Below, piece by piece: positions 8,987 through 21,879 of a DNA stretch of 64,000 nucleotides. The DNA comes from Isoetes taiwanensis. Taxonomy: Eukaryota; Streptophyta; Lycopodiopsida; Isoetales; Isoetaceae. Below the pieces are notes generated by a model. It did not search any database and was not told the origin of the DNA. It worked only from the letters and a program-made list of their open reading frames with translations. Position numbers and translations under genes: made by a program. The stretch spans positions 2,234,447 to 2,298,446 of the forward strand of contig JAJEKV010000041.1 of the NCBI GenBank assembly GCA_021234155.1. The letters run 5' to 3'. How positions within the stretch are numbered: the first letter of the stretch is position 1; every line of letters starts with the position of its first letter.

Positions 8987-10812
8987 GTAGTTCTTAAAAC
9001 ATGAGTTGTGCCTTCCATAGTCTTACTTTTATGTTTGTTCTTATTTGTAGTTATTAATGCATAGAGTTCCTGCTTTCGATGTTTCAATTCTAGGCATAGT
9101 AAGCTAGAGAAAAACAATTACTAACTAAAGAAACAAAAGATGACAAACATCCAACTTAGTAGTATTTCTTTAAGCCATACTTGCATGACACCATGTATGC
9201 CTTTTCCTCTGCCCTGAACTGCTGGAGTCCTGCTGCAACCTTTTCAGAGCATACTACAAGCATTGCAACTCTTTTTTTTTTTTACTTCAGATTTTCCTTT
9301 GGAGCATTAGCCAAGTATAATATCTGAAAACTGCAAAAAGACCTTGTAGTGGAAAAGACCCCTGTTTAAAAAGAAATGTGAGTAACAAGATAAAAGCAAA
9401 CAGGAAAAAATTATATTTTGAACCAATTTTAGACAGATTTTTGTGGGAAAAAAACATGGTACAACAAAGACAAAGAGAATAAGATCTTACTGAAAAAAGC
9501 TTGAATTTGATGGAGCCAGTTGGATCGAGAGAAGAAAATGAAGCGATGGGGCATTTGAAGGAATGGACCCAAACTCGAGAAGGACCTTGGAAGACAAAAA
9601 GGGTGTGTGTGGTTAGAAAAAAAAAGAAAAAAGAAAACCAAATTTGAGCAATGCCTCTAAAGAAAAATCTGTGAAGCTCCTATAGTTCTCGTAATAAGTT
9701 GAAAGGATAAAGGATAAACTTACTGACTCATTATAAATTCCTCAAGAAGAACTTCGGTCTTATTTTCGGAACACAAACAAACACCCATTTTGGCTTTATG
9801 CAAAGCACCAAAATGGCATCACCAAAGAAAGGAACCTTGAACAGAAATATTTTGGGCCAGCAAATACACGGATCTTATGGAGAACCCTTTTCGCTATTTT
9901 GCGTAAATGCCCCAAACCGTCTGACAGAGAGAATAGTTGGCAATTTTGGCCAAATATTTTATGGAACAGGTTTGCATGCCCACTGCGATGGCTCAACATT
10001 TGTACTGCTTCATCTCCAACGCTGGGAGCCGAAGAAAGGCTAAAGCACTCCAGCATTTTTGCAACTCCAGCATGTGTGTTGGCAATAGCAGCTCTAAGAA
10101 TGCAGACTAAAAACATTGAACAATGTTGACCAACAACAATGCCCTCCTTTCTACCCATCATCTAAATGAACCATATGCACTAGCATTTTCTTGGCTTAAT
10201 AACCATTTCAAACATTGCAATTTCCAACTATTGAATGTGCCTAGAAAATATTCTACATCAATGTACCATAATTTACCATAATTTTTGCCATGAATGTTAT
10301 TTAGCCTTTGATTAAGATTCGCCTTGTGAACTATTGTTGGTCTTTCGTCTTTTGCTAATCTCATTTTGGAAATATTAAGATCATTGAGACAACCTTATTC
10401 GCCTCTTAGGTGATTCCAAACGAATTCAAACTACAGTGCACACTCTATTCATATGTTAAAGGTCAAAAAATTCCTATACCAAACACAATAAGCTACAAGT
10501 CCATTGCACCTAGCCAACAATACCAATATATGCCGTATACACATGAAGACTAAAAACATTGAACAATGTTGACCAACAATAATGCAATTTTTAAATCTCC
10601 GTATTATTGCTCAATAGAATTCAAGCCTTTGCAGGCATACTGGTACGCCCTGACATAACAAAAAAAGACCTTAAGAAGGTTGCCGCCGAAATTCAAATTA
10701 CCACGATTAAAATTCCAACGCGAATCCAGCTGCCTAGCCTTCTTCTCAGCTCTGCAGTTCTGCTAGTTTGTGTTCTTTGTGCTCAAATGAGTGCAACCCA
10801 TCGGGCAACAAC
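8987..10812. other. Intergenic, no gene seen
   Basis: This is AT-rich sequence with only short open frames that show no recognisable domain. The one structure noted is a 39-bp direct repeat at 10104-10142 and 10547-10585 containing the palindrome ACATTGAACAATGT. Confidence 0.5.
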
Positions 10813-13193
10813 CATAGTTATCGAAAACGACCGTTTTCGCCGTTTTTTTTTGCCGTTTTCTTATTTTTTTGACCTTAGCTGTTTTCAAAATTGAAAACGT
10901 GCATTAAAAAACATCATGCTGAAAACGCCTACGTGGCGTTTTCAGCATATTAACTATCGTTTTTTCCAAGTATTATGGCGTCACGTTCAAGTTTTATTCC
11001 CAACCATTGATCTGCCGAATATTCTAGGTATTGTGCCAGATCAATGGCCATTAGAATTTTGAGAGAAAAATTGCATGCCAATGTCAATGGTGTAGAACGA
11101 ACCTATGGTTGCAAAGAAAAAAAAAAAAAAGGAAGCAACATAAAAAAACCCAATGGTGCCAATAAATTTGCTGCACCCAGTCCTGCCATAGTATAAACTG
11201 GCAGGGCCTTCTGCCATAGCGCCTGCCCCTATTAAAAGCCACCATAGCTTCAACACCTTTCGTATAGTTGAAGTCAGATAACAAACTACAAAGCGGAATG
11301 AAAGAGAGCAGAATCCGATATGATCCTTTCTTCTTCAAATTGAGTCTCTGAAAAGCACCAACATCTACATGGTGCCCAAAAGAGTAAGAGTGCAATCTTG
11401 TGTAAGGCTAATCGCAAGCCCTGCAACTCAATCGGAAGCCCTGGCCCATGGAGCTCAAGCGGAGGACCTGGAGGAATCGATTCCCCTGGTACCAGAAAAC
11501 CTAAACACGCCAGGCGCCCTTGCTCGCTCCACCGCCCCTACTCTGCAAATAGAAAACATCCACAACGAATATGGGATTTGAACCCACAAGCAAGCAAAGC
11601 TTGCTCCACCAAAGGCAAAGTCAAACTGCCCCTGCTCCACCTCCTCGCTCCATGCTGCTATCCATTCCTCCAAGCTCCCCGCAATCTACCAAATTTTAGC
11701 CGGAATCCTTCAATGCCGCTATCGAGCACAAAGCGCATCGCCGGTTACCTTGACCCAGGCCATCTTCGCCCAGCCCGTGCGCTTGGGCTGCGTTGGCCTC
11801 CCCGTCCCAGATGGCGCCTTCTAGACGCATATCACAGGGCATGACAAAAATTGGCTCGTGCCTTCCAAATTTGGTTGGCGTTCCTTATAATCTGCAATTG
11901 AGCCTTTGCAAAAACATCCATGAAAAAGGGGAGTTGCAAAGCACCCAAAATAGCAATAACCATTCAAGCTCCTCCCACATGGCAAATTATACCATTTCTC
12001 ATACAATACGATACTGAAATCATATGTGCCCTTTTTTTGCGAAAAAACGGTCGTTTTTTGCAAGACGAATTTTTTTTTGGGCAAAATTGGCCCTGTTTTT
12101 TCTTGGGAAGGCAAAGAGCGGACAGTAGAACGCGGCCGTTTCCAATCGATTAATGGAGCCCATTCATTCAAGGCAAGCCCGTCCAGTTGCAGTTCAATCT
12201 CGATTCAAGGCAGCCATATCGATCCCAAAAACATCAGGTATTTTTGCATTTTCATTAAGTTATATGATTATGAGTGAAGCAGCAGTTCAGTTCGGTTCAA
12301 GCAATTCAATCTGTCTATCATTCATATGAACATATCATCGTCAAAATTTCATTTGTTGATTGTTCAGTCTTTAAGGATAAGACAGATGCTTAATGCCCAT
12401 TCAGTCCATAGTTACCGGCCATGCTTAAGGATAGTCTTCATTTTGAAGCTTTGTTTGTCTATTTGGTTATCAACAAAATGGGGCTCAAGTATTTTTATTT
12501 GCGTTGTCCCTATCCTTTGTGTATGCAAGAGGGGTTAGGCTTGCTGCAATCCCACAAGGACCTGAAAATGCAGAGATTGCTCCCCAGGTATATGCTGTCC
12601 AAGTCGAATGTTCTTCGACATTATAAAAGAGTCAATTCCTTGATTGAAACCAGATAATAGATAAATTGCCATTTATTAAATCAGAGAATGTAGATTGCAT
12701 TATTATGTCTAAATGTGTCCTTTAAGTATGAGCTTTTAGGAATTGGAACAAAGGCATGAATGTAGAAGAGTAAACCAGACCAATTCGAGATGCTGGTAAT
12801 TTATTTCTGCAGTTAGAAGTTTGTAGGATCCATAAACTAAACTGCATTAGTGCTCTGAAGCATCCCATGAGTGCATTAGTGGGTTGTAACTTGACTACAA
12901 ATACACATCATGATTGTGCTTTTCATATGCACTTGAGATCTGCAAATGATCGTAGCTTGTTGTGATCTAGCAAATAACTAGTTGCAGCTTGTTTTTTTTG
13001 TTTAACTAGCAAATATACTATTTCGGACAAGCATATTTCAGCTTCTACTGTATTAAGTATAACATATTAATATTATAAGTGCATTTACAGATGTATGATT
13101 TTTTTTAGAACTGGCCGTTTTTTTGGCCGTTTTCGTTTTCTTTTTCAATTCCAGCATGCCGTTTTCATTCCGTTTTCGTTTTCGGTAACTATG
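10813..13193. mobile_element. Non-autonomous hAT-type transposon with 8-bp target duplication
   Basis: The element starts CATAGTTATCGAAAACG and ends with the inverse of CATAGTTACCGAAAACG, giving terminal inverted repeats with one mismatch in 17. Both sides are flanked by the same eight bases, GCAACAAC (10805-10812 and 13194-13201), the duplication size typical of hAT transposons. Subterminal regions are rich in CCGTTTTCG words in both orientations, as expected for transposase binding sites. The 2.38-kb interior has open frames up to 148 residues (11398-11844), but none shows a hAT dimerisation or zinc-finger region, so it must depend on a transposase made elsewhere. A GC-richer middle (11.4-11.85 kb) may be captured sequence. 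Confidence 0.8.
11570..11625 (-). other. tRNA-like fragment with B box
   Basis: On the - strand GTGGGTTCAAATCCCA forms a T arm and matches the Pol III B-box consensus, preceded by a GGTGGAGCAAGC stretch resembling a D arm. The anticodon arm is not intact. It lies inside the hAT element and may be a SINE head or decayed tRNA. Confidence 0.3.
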
Positions 13194-13201
13194 GCAACAA
13201 C

Positions 13202-14069
13202 ACCTCATCTTGTTTGAAAACCTTGGCAAAGCTTTTCGCGCTCGAACTCCTTCGGCAGGCCGATTCGCCAAAACTAAGCTCCAATTTTGCAAAAGGTTGT
13301 GGTAAGAATCGCTTAGGTCTGATTGCTAGGAGCCGAGAATCACCTGCAGAATTGCCAACCCACAGAAGATTTATGGCAAAATAATCTCAGTGTGTCGCTA
13401 TTTAGGGTTCGGAGATTTGATTTCTGTTTGTAATTCGGTGTTAAGCCATTAGTCTTGTTGTTCTAACTGTGTTTCGTTTTTCTTCTGTAGTCTAGGTCTC
13501 TGAAACCACATTTACCTAGGCAGAAGTAGTTGTGCATAACCATGCAGAATAATGGACGGTGTCTTGTTCGATGAAGAAGTGACTCTACTATATATTCTTT
13601 AGGTACAGTAGCTGCTGTTGATTATTTTAATTATGTAAATTTTACAGAACGTGGTTTGGAGGTGGGAATTGGTAGCTCCATTAACAGATGCACTTGGATG
13701 GAATTGGTTCTCTTTGCTTGTAGTCATTCTGGCTTTGTTTAAATAAATTTTCGGATTGCCTTTTAACCACAAGCTGTGGCAATAAAAAATGTTGAACCAC
13801 AAGCTTTGGCGACCAGAAGTCTAGAGCACTCTATTGCACGATCTTTTACTAGCACAATGTTATAAATCGGAAGAGTTAGCAAGGGTGCAAAGGCTAGAAC
13901 ACCTGATCTTAGAGAGCTTTTGCTAACAAACTAATTGGACCTGTACCTTCCCCTCTTTCCAATCGTACCATTCTTAGTAGAAACACACTGAATGCACCAG
14001 TCCTGGCTGTTGGGGCAACCTTAAATACTTTTGCTTTCTTTGGCCATTTATTCTCAACTTCTTTACCTG
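13202..14069. other. Intergenic, no clear gene
   Basis: Between the hAT element and the LRR remnant I see only short open frames. A possible further piece of the LRR gene may start near 13.93 kb, but no repeat can be read there with confidence. Confidence 0.4.
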
Positions 14070-14400
14070 GATTTGGTAGATTAACAGTATGACGGTACCA
14101 TCCCGCCTCAACTTGGTTGCTTAGCCAATCTAACCTCTCTGCACCTTGGCAACAACAAGTTGACAGGTTCTATTCTTGCTAGGCTAGCAAATTGCAGTAA
14201 ACTGAGTATAAGGTCTGCTCTATACACCATGGCTATGTTTTTACATATGCAACCATTTCATCAATGAGATGATGCTCATACCTGCAAAAGTAGAAACTGA
14301 GATAGAGAGGTCACTTTTCCTAAATGGAGTGATACCAGATCAGCTTGCAGGTAGGCTGCTATATTTATACCTCCAGAAGAATTGATTATGTTGGAATAAT
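14070..14400 (+). pseudogene. Leucine-rich-repeat receptor (LRR-RLK type) relic
   Basis: At 14094-14207 a frame reads GTIPPQLG, ANLTSLHLGNNKLTGSI and ARLANCSKLS. This is one and a half plant LRRs of the xxIPxxLGxLxxLxxLxLxxNxLxG type, used in the extracellular part of receptor kinases. A second, weaker repeat (FLNGVIPDQLAG then LLYLYLQKN) follows at about 14281-14384 and runs into a stop. Upstream, the LDLxxNxxTG part of the preceding repeat is visible only in a shifted frame, so the gene is decayed by frameshifts and stops. No transmembrane segment or kinase domain can be read downstream. It is a fragment of a dead host receptor gene, perhaps left by retroposition or unequal exchange. Confidence 0.65.
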
Positions 14401-15258
14401 CCTCAGCATAACTTCCAGCTTTTTAAGCCTTAAACAAGAGATCTGCTATTAACTATGTCTTCGCCGTAGCATAGATGTTTCTTCTGCTGGTCTGAAATCC
14501 AAGACCATGGCAGTGTCCTGGAGATTGAAAGATAATATTTGAGGAGCTTGTATCCCCTTCTATTTCTGCTGGCATCTCCATGGTTCAAATGGACTGGCAC
14601 AAAAGACTGACGATGGAGATTCACAAGTGGACAGTTCTCAAGATGATGGGTACCTGCTCATATTTGGTTCTGCAGTTTGTCTCATTTTAGCTATCAGCAA
14701 GCTAGAAAGAGTTTATCATGGCTGATTGTTTTACTTTTCGGAACCACCTGCTGCTGCTTTATTCCTTAAGATTGAGACTTCATTTATTCAAGTGCTGAAT
14801 ATCATCATTTTCCCAGTCATGGCTTTCTCTTAACTGAGACTTATTACTACTTGCCTTGGACCTTCTGGGCTTCTTATTTACACGCTCTTCAGACTCAACC
14901 ATATCCAAATCACACAGCAGGCATTATTTCTTTTGATATTAATTCTTAGTCTCAATCTCCAAAGACGTCCTAAATTGTCCGATTGGAACTTGATAGTTGT
15001 TTTCTAAAAGGGATCTAACCTGATGTGCCTTTCTAACCACTTTTGTATTAATATCATATGTGGAGATTGGTTGTCGAAAACCGATTGTATTAGTTCTATG
15101 TTTTAGTGGCAGAATAGTAGTGTTATAAACTAGATAGGGTGCATTTACACCTCAGGCTGTAGATCGCTTGTGTAAGTATGCATTACATTTGACTTTATGT
15201 TCTACTGTTTTTCCCAACTGTTTTCTAGGTTGATGATTGTCTAAAACTTACTTCATCT
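14401..15258. other. Spacer and probable 5' UTR of PIG-Y
   Basis: There is no coding potential of note. A good acceptor (GTTTTCTAG) lies about 30 bp before the PIG-Y start, so the gene may have a 5' UTR intron. Confidence 0.35.
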
Positions 15259-15812
15259 ATGGGAACTAGTGGCCTTCTACCTCAGCACAACATCAAAAAT
15301 CAAGCTAGTGGTCATGTACAACATCAAACTATTCCATATTTCTATGGCATTTTCCTTCTTGGAACAGGAATATTGTTGTTCCTATCCTTCTTATGGACAG
15401 CAATTGTCTCGAAGATGCTTCCTCCTTCAGGGATATTACTTCTCGACCTAATCAGAGATGACTGGTACACTCTATCTACTAGATTTTGCTGTATGTCTAG
15501 TCTGTTTCAAACTAATGCTTAAAATAAAGAATGATAGCAGTCGATAAAAAAAAATTCTTGGGACAACTCATTGGAATGATGATAAATGATGAGGCATTAT
15601 AAATGATGATAGGTCTAGTCAATAGAAGTCATACTGCCGGATTAAGCTTGTAAACCGTGCATTTGATTTAATTATTTTCCTGAAAGGATAATCTTTATGT
15701 TTGACATGTGTTTTGTAGGTACTATTCTGTCCTTGTGCCGCTTTCTGTTCCTGTACTGATGACAAGTATTTATTTCCACTGGTTGAGCATGAAATTGTTT
15801 AAACATGCCTGA
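15259..15812 (+). CDS. PIGY: PIG-Y, GPI-GlcNAc transferase small subunit (two exons)
   Basis: PIG-Y is a small ER-membrane subunit of the phosphatidylinositol N-acetylglucosaminyltransferase complex, which starts GPI-anchor synthesis. Exon 1 is 15259-15464 and exon 2 is 15719-15812, joined across a GT...AG intron (GACTG/GTACAC and TTTTGTAG/GTAC); together they give 99 residues and a stop. Exon 1 codes a polar N-terminus and a first membrane helix (GIFLLGTGILLFLSFLW). Exon 2 gives YYSVLVPLSVPVL, a second helix and the C-terminal KLFKHA. This matches the human PIG-Y end (FYSLLLPITIPV...IKLFRHN) in spacing and charge. The two-helix hairpin layout and the length fit the family. The ATG chosen is the first in the exon. 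It is the only confident intact host gene here. Confidence 0.85.
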
Positions 15813-18800
15813 TTTTGTTTACCTTCATATCTTCCATTATACAACATATATGTTCTGCTAGAAAAGGCTAATGCCATAACCCAAATGCTATGTTCTGTCT
15901 ATAGCGCTTAATTGGCAATATGCATCTGGTCTTCTTTGAGAAGCAGCTCATTCACTCAAGATATCTTGTTTAGTTTTCCTCCTCATATCATATTAATTCT
16001 GTAAAATCAAGAAGATCAACGGCCAAAATGGCCAATCTACTGTAACAAGAAGAATTGGAGTAGAGGCAAAGGAATGGGGAAGTAGGCTAATGATGGATAT
16101 ATTTGAGGACCTGATAAAAAGACGAGATTAGATGCTAGTAGAGATCAGAAAGCATGACAAAATTTGAGCTATTTAACTGCTAGTATTGTCCGGAAAAGGA
16201 CTGTATGGGTCCAAATGCAAGGAGGAGAAGAAAAGTCAAGTGATTAACGGCAAAACAGTCAACTTCAACAGGGAGGCAGGTGCTTTGGCATGTATATCAT
16301 GTGCGTGTTAGCTTCGTAGAATGCGTATCTCAAGCGTGCTGCCACTTCACCACTTCTCAAAGGTCTTCTATTCTTGAATCTGAAGCCACGAAACACCTCA
16401 CTAGGAATCCCTACCTATTATCAGCATTTATATCATATATTTGATATGGTCATGTTGGAGGTATTCCATGCATGCTTTATCCCTGGATAAAATGCTGATA
16501 AAATGCTGCAGGTATTCCCTTTTTGAAAGCACTCAACCGAAGTGCAAAGTGATGCAGAAGACATATGCAGAAATGAGATGAAAACAAAGTGAGGAAAATT
16601 GCTATAAATAAGGGATGATGAGGAAACACTAAATGAGAGGCCAGTTGATAGTTTAAATCAATTTAGATTGTTCTGGCACAAAGTGGCCCACTCTATCATA
16701 TGATGTGCCTGACACCTTATCTGAAATTGCCTCTAACATAATTGCAATGACTAGAGCTCTTTCTTGAGATTCAAAGGTTGGGACACCCTAGAGCCTCTCC
16801 ATATCTTAGAACTCTGAGCACACAAGAGGTCTTGTAATTGAATAATATCTCTCGAAGATGGGAGCTTGGTTCATATTAGGGAGGCAGAGAACGTTTTGGC
16901 CGGATTGACTTGCACAGGCCCAATGCTTAAGGTTTTGGACCTTCCATGTCACAAGGCTGCTATCTTCGGTCTGTGGTTCTTTCCTTCCATTCTACCTGCC
17001 GACCGACTGAGTTCTGCATGCAGTGGACGGACAGATTATCTACTGGAAGCGCTTCAGTTCCGTCAAGTTATCTGCAAATGGAGCAAATTTGGATATGTTT
17101 TGTGCACTTTTGCACCCACAAATAGGCAAGATTAGATTTCTAAAAACTATAAGTCAGAATTGAGCCTTCGTATTTGGGGATTCTGAAGAAGCCCTGTAAG
17201 CTATCTCTTGGAGTCTGCCGCCTTAAGGCATGTCCACTGCCATAGCTTCGACATCTGTGGCATAAGCACTTGCGGCCTCTGGCCCGTGGTATATAGACGC
17301 AGATGAATCATCAGATCTTAATCTCTTATATGAAATACTGCTTTCGTTAGAATGACAAAATGGATTATGCCTTTGGGCATTTTGTATGTTGCCAATAGTG
17401 GGTCAGGCGTCTGTGTACCATGCAGAAATGATCAAGGACCAAATTGATTTCGTGCTCTATGTTAATTGAATAAAGTGCTTTAGATAGAGGATGGCAGAAA
17501 CTGCACTTCTAATCGTGGGCAGCTATCTTAGATCTTCATCAAACTCTTTCAGAAGTCTTCCTTATGCTGAAAAGTTCAGAAAGTTTTATTTTTAGAAGAA
17601 GACACTGAAAGCACCTCAAAGTAAGATTGTGTTAGTCTTGAGGATAGGCGGATGAGTTATCGTCTCCTATGCCAAAGAAATTATACACAATTTATTTCTG
17701 TACATAAGGCAGGCACCTTCTATATCAAGGTAGAATACCTTTCAATACTTCCGTCTTAATCATCTCTTGCATTTTGGACTCACAAGGTTGCATGTACATG
17801 TGCGAGCCGCCGTTTCTTTAGAATAACTCTTCAGCTTATTGGTGAACAGGGTATAGGAGGAGGTTTACTATCTTCAGATGGTCCTGTTTGATTATACAAC
17901 TGGTGCCTTATCTTATCTACCGGAACTGGAAATCTGGTGCAAATCTATAGGGGTGTGTCATCGATCATGTATCATTGTCTGCATTTGTGGCTTGTCAATA
18001 TGGGTGTTTGCATATCTAGACAAAAAAAAAGGGCTTGTTAAAGAGAAACTAAATATTAGTTTCAAGACATGTTTTAATCGTGTTTGCTGATGTCCAATCT
18101 GAATGAATATAGAAGCGTTTCAGGAGGTCATGCTTTAAAGTGTTCCACCTGCATATTCTGTATCATATGCTCATAAAGATTTTAATTATTAACAGAGTAT
18201 GAACACATTAGCTTTGTGATCAGGATTTAATGTTGTTTGCAGAGAGTTCTCCACTTGGAACAACTTCAGATGCACAGTCCAACAGACAAACTCATAGATT
18301 TGCTGAAAAGTGTAAAGAACATGCGGGGAGTTAGAACTGCTGGACGTTGGCAAGATACTGCAGCACACCATCATCCTATGCAAAATACCATCATCCTATG
18401 CAAATAACACTGCGTATTATTTGGGGAAGGTTTGTGCACAAAATAACATTTCGATTAACTTGTGATTTCCACTATTGGTTGAAATATATCACAACCGTAT
18501 ATCTTGGTCTCCTAGTGGAGACTTGCTTTATCTCTTTTAACCATGGAAGGTGCATGGACATAGATGAAAAAACTGTGATTTTTTAGAATTGGGGTTAATT
18601 GTGCAAAGAAATGATTATATAACTACAATGCATCAAGTAGCGTTGATAATATTGGCCACTCATGATCATAGATTTAACTGGTGGTGCAGTATGGATGATT
18701 GAAGTATCCAGGCGAATTTTTTCATTGCTTGCAAAAACAGTGCAAAAGCTAGGTGAAAGAAAAGCTTTTATTTGGAGGTCTGCTATACCTTTCATATAAT

Positions 18801-20359
18801 CGTCTTTTGATGGCAGGCAGCAGCGGATGGGGATCATGAATCATTTGCAGGCAAGCATATACAGATCAGTGCAGCTACTTAGGATCATTGATGAGGACTT
18901 AAAGCCTAGAAGCAGGAGAAGAGTCAAAATTAGGCATAGTAGATATGATGCTTTTGATGCTGAATAAGAAAGAGAATTTACATGAAATACACTTCAAGTT
19001 CTATAAAACATCTGTTGATGGACTTGCTTCACATTATCTTGCATGTGTTTGCAAAGTTTAGGATTAAGTTCTGTAAAATATCCGTTGAGCGACATGCTTC
19101 ACATTACCTTTCATGTGTTTACAAAGTTTAGAATAAAAACACATATGGAGATATGATTGCTATCTGGATACTGGATACGTATTGGTATGCAAAATATTGG
19201 CGTCTGAGGAGCACAGGCAATATATTGAGCAATTTGCTAAATCAAATGTGCCTGTACAATGTTTCAATAACATGGAACAAGATATTAGACCAGATCAGAC
19301 AATATATGGTCTATTTATTGCATGCAATAGTGCTGGTCTACGGGATGAAGGTCATTAACACTTTCAACCATATGACATGAACTTTTGGCATTACGCTTGA
19401 TGTGGAATACCATATGTATATTTCCATTATGATCCTGCATGCTGATTTGTTAACTGCATTTAAATTTTGTTTGTGAGGGACAATGATTTGGCAAGGAACA
19501 TTGACTCAGGTTTTTGAGTTGGCAAAAGAACCATAACGAATAGGCAAGGTTGTTTCCATAATGGGTGAATCTGCAAGTTTGAAGGCTTTAACATGTTATA
19601 TATAGTGGGTGTCAAGTTTGAGCATTCTAGTGTTGCAGCTCATAACCATGCTCTACATCAATTATCAATTGTTTATGAAACTATACATATAGCCATATTT
19701 GCTTAATAGTAGAACATATGTTTCTTCAATGTTATATTATGGAATCCATTAGTTGATCCATCCATAATCATACGGTCATGTTTCATGCTAGGTAGTGTGA
19801 GTTAATAGGGCCTTCAACGTGCCAGGTTTCCCTTGCCATTGGTTTAGACGTTACAAAGATATATAGCTTTCTTAAAAGATTGAATATCATGGGGCAACTT
19901 TTGCAGTTAGACCATGAAATAAAAAGCAATGGTAACAATAATTTAACTACAAACTACTAACAAATGGGATGTGGAGCTCGTATTTAGAAAATTAAAGCTC
20001 AAAGACAAGGCTCAAAGCGCACTGGCAGCCATTGGCGGTAATGAAAAATAAAAAAGGGTGCCCGCATGGTGGAAATAGAAAAAAAAAAAGAAAAAAAAAA
20101 ACCTAAAACCTAGTGGCTACCATTGGGTGGGGTGTCAATGGAAAAAGTTGAGGTTTGAAATCACTAAGGAAAAATGAGCTCAATAATGGGAATCCAATAG
20201 TTGTTATAAACAATGAGGTTCCAATCTTGCATGTTCCTAGATTGGCACTCATTCATTATCACCACATGGATCAGTAGAGGGAAATGTCAGTCTTAAAAAA
20301 TATTCATCTTTATTGACTCACTCCACCAAATACAGGGGAGGTGGGAAAGAGAAATGTCT
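15813..20359. other. Long spacer, no gene recognised
   Basis: These 4.5 kb are AT-rich. The longest open frame (16866-17135, 89 residues) begins without an ATG and shows no domain. Nothing else could be supported. Some of it is probably the PIG-Y 3' UTR and decayed repeats. Confidence 0.4.
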
Positions 20360-20379
20360 GCGGCGGCCTTGGCCGCCGC
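20360..20379. repeat. GC-rich perfect hairpin
   Basis: GCGGCGGCC, TT, GGCCGCCGC: nine-base arms that pair perfectly, in otherwise AT-rich DNA. Confidence 0.7.
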
Positions 20380-20416
20380 GATAAATTTCTTGTATGTAGA
20401 ACATATTGTATTTGAT

Positions 20417-20491
20417 AATATGTTGTATTTGATCGTCATAATACCTATTCACGTATAATATGCTGTATTTGATCGTCACAATACCTATTCA
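20417..20491 (+). repeat. 40-bp tandem duplication
   Basis: Two copies of a unit containing GTATTTGATCGTCA and AATACCTATTCA (20417-20451 and 20457-20491), period 40, with two mismatches. Confidence 0.6.
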
Positions 20492-21879
20492 TGATCCTAC
20501 TTCTGCACCGACTTGCCCTCTATTTGCAATGGTTTAGTAGTTAGATAAAATGTGATATGACATTGAGTGTGCAATCTGATCGTGCCTTTGTTGCACTAGA
20601 TATCGTGTTGCAGAATAACAAGGAGTGTGCTTCTATTCCTAATTTAAATGAGTACATTATCTCTACTGCACTTTTGCTTCTTCAATTTCATTTGCTTCTC
20701 CTTCTCCTGGCTTTTTGTCTGCTTCTACTCCTTAAATTCTTTTCATAAGGTGGCTCAAGTGTCTTCTACATGGTTTAGTGGTTGGACTAAATGAGATATG
20801 GCATCTAGTATACAATTAATATTCATTTGCAGTGTGTTTAAGACCTTGCATTGCATGCAATCATTTTCCATTTCATTGGGTAATTTCTTGATCTCAAGAG
20901 AATTGAATGTCTCTGTTCCTGTCCCATTTGCCACCCATTTGCCAGATAAGTCTAATGCATTGTGAATGCTCTGTTTGCATTAGAGGATTTTCCATGTAAA
21001 CTACAAATTATGATCAATGAATTCCTCAATGCAGCGGTGGTTAAAAGTGGTCTACTCTTCTCTTCACATATAGACTATCACTCATGTTCAATGCTATATA
21101 TCATGTCATGGTATCAATGTTGTATACGATGTCCTAGTATCTTAGATTGCATATCTTCTTGAAAAGGCAATTGATATTTCAAAAATAAAGACGGATAGTG
21201 AAGGTGTTGCTTACGTTCTATTATTTCTATATCATTGGGAAAAAGCAAAGTATTTCCCAAGAATCAGTAGTCAATATCAAGTGCATACCATCTTATGCCT
21301 TTGATGATGGATTAATGTATATAATTTTGACAAGAGAATTAAAGCAATTTTTTCGTCCAAAAACCTCGTCAATTTAATACTCAAATATAAGTTCAGTCAA
21401 TCTGATTCAGTTTCATATTCTTAATCTTTGTCAAATTCCCTCTTCCTGACAACAAAAGGAACGCCTAGATCTGTGGGAAGAGGCCTAGATCTGTGGGAAG
21501 GGGCCTAAATCTGTGGGACTAGTCATGCTGGATGCAGTGAAAGTAGGCCTAGCAAATCAGATGTATCTCTCTGCCTTAAGGGAGCCAGATCTCAAACCCT
21601 TGGGGACAAAGTTGCAGCATAGAGGCCGAGCAATTCTAGTCCACGCTACCTCTGAACTTGTATAATGTGGCTCATTTTTATCTATTAACTTTTACACCAA
21701 GAGGAACCAGCGTATTGTCTACATGATCATAAACAATGGGGTACCAAGCTATCTTAAGGACTTGAGGACAAAGTTGGGGCATAGAGGTCGAGCAATTCTG
21801 GTCCATGCTATCTCTAAACTTGATATAATTGGCTTATGTTACAATGTCTATTAACTTTTATGCTGAGGGACCAACTTAC
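20492..21879. other. Spacer with a diverged direct duplication
   Basis: Near 21600-21700 and 21757-21860 a block of about 100 bp is repeated (GGACAAAGTTG..GCATAGAGG and AGCAATTCT), diverged. A short triplicate of CCTAGATCTGTGGGA lies at about 21464-21520. No gene is seen. Confidence 0.4.

Noticed and set aside
9796-10161. 121-residue - strand ORF
   Set aside because: No domain, no splice logic, and overlapping frames of equal length on the other strand; probably chance.
11398-11844. 148-residue Pro/Arg-rich ORF inside the hAT element
   Set aside because: Overlapping frames in a GC-richer patch, with no hAT or other domain; composition explains the open length.
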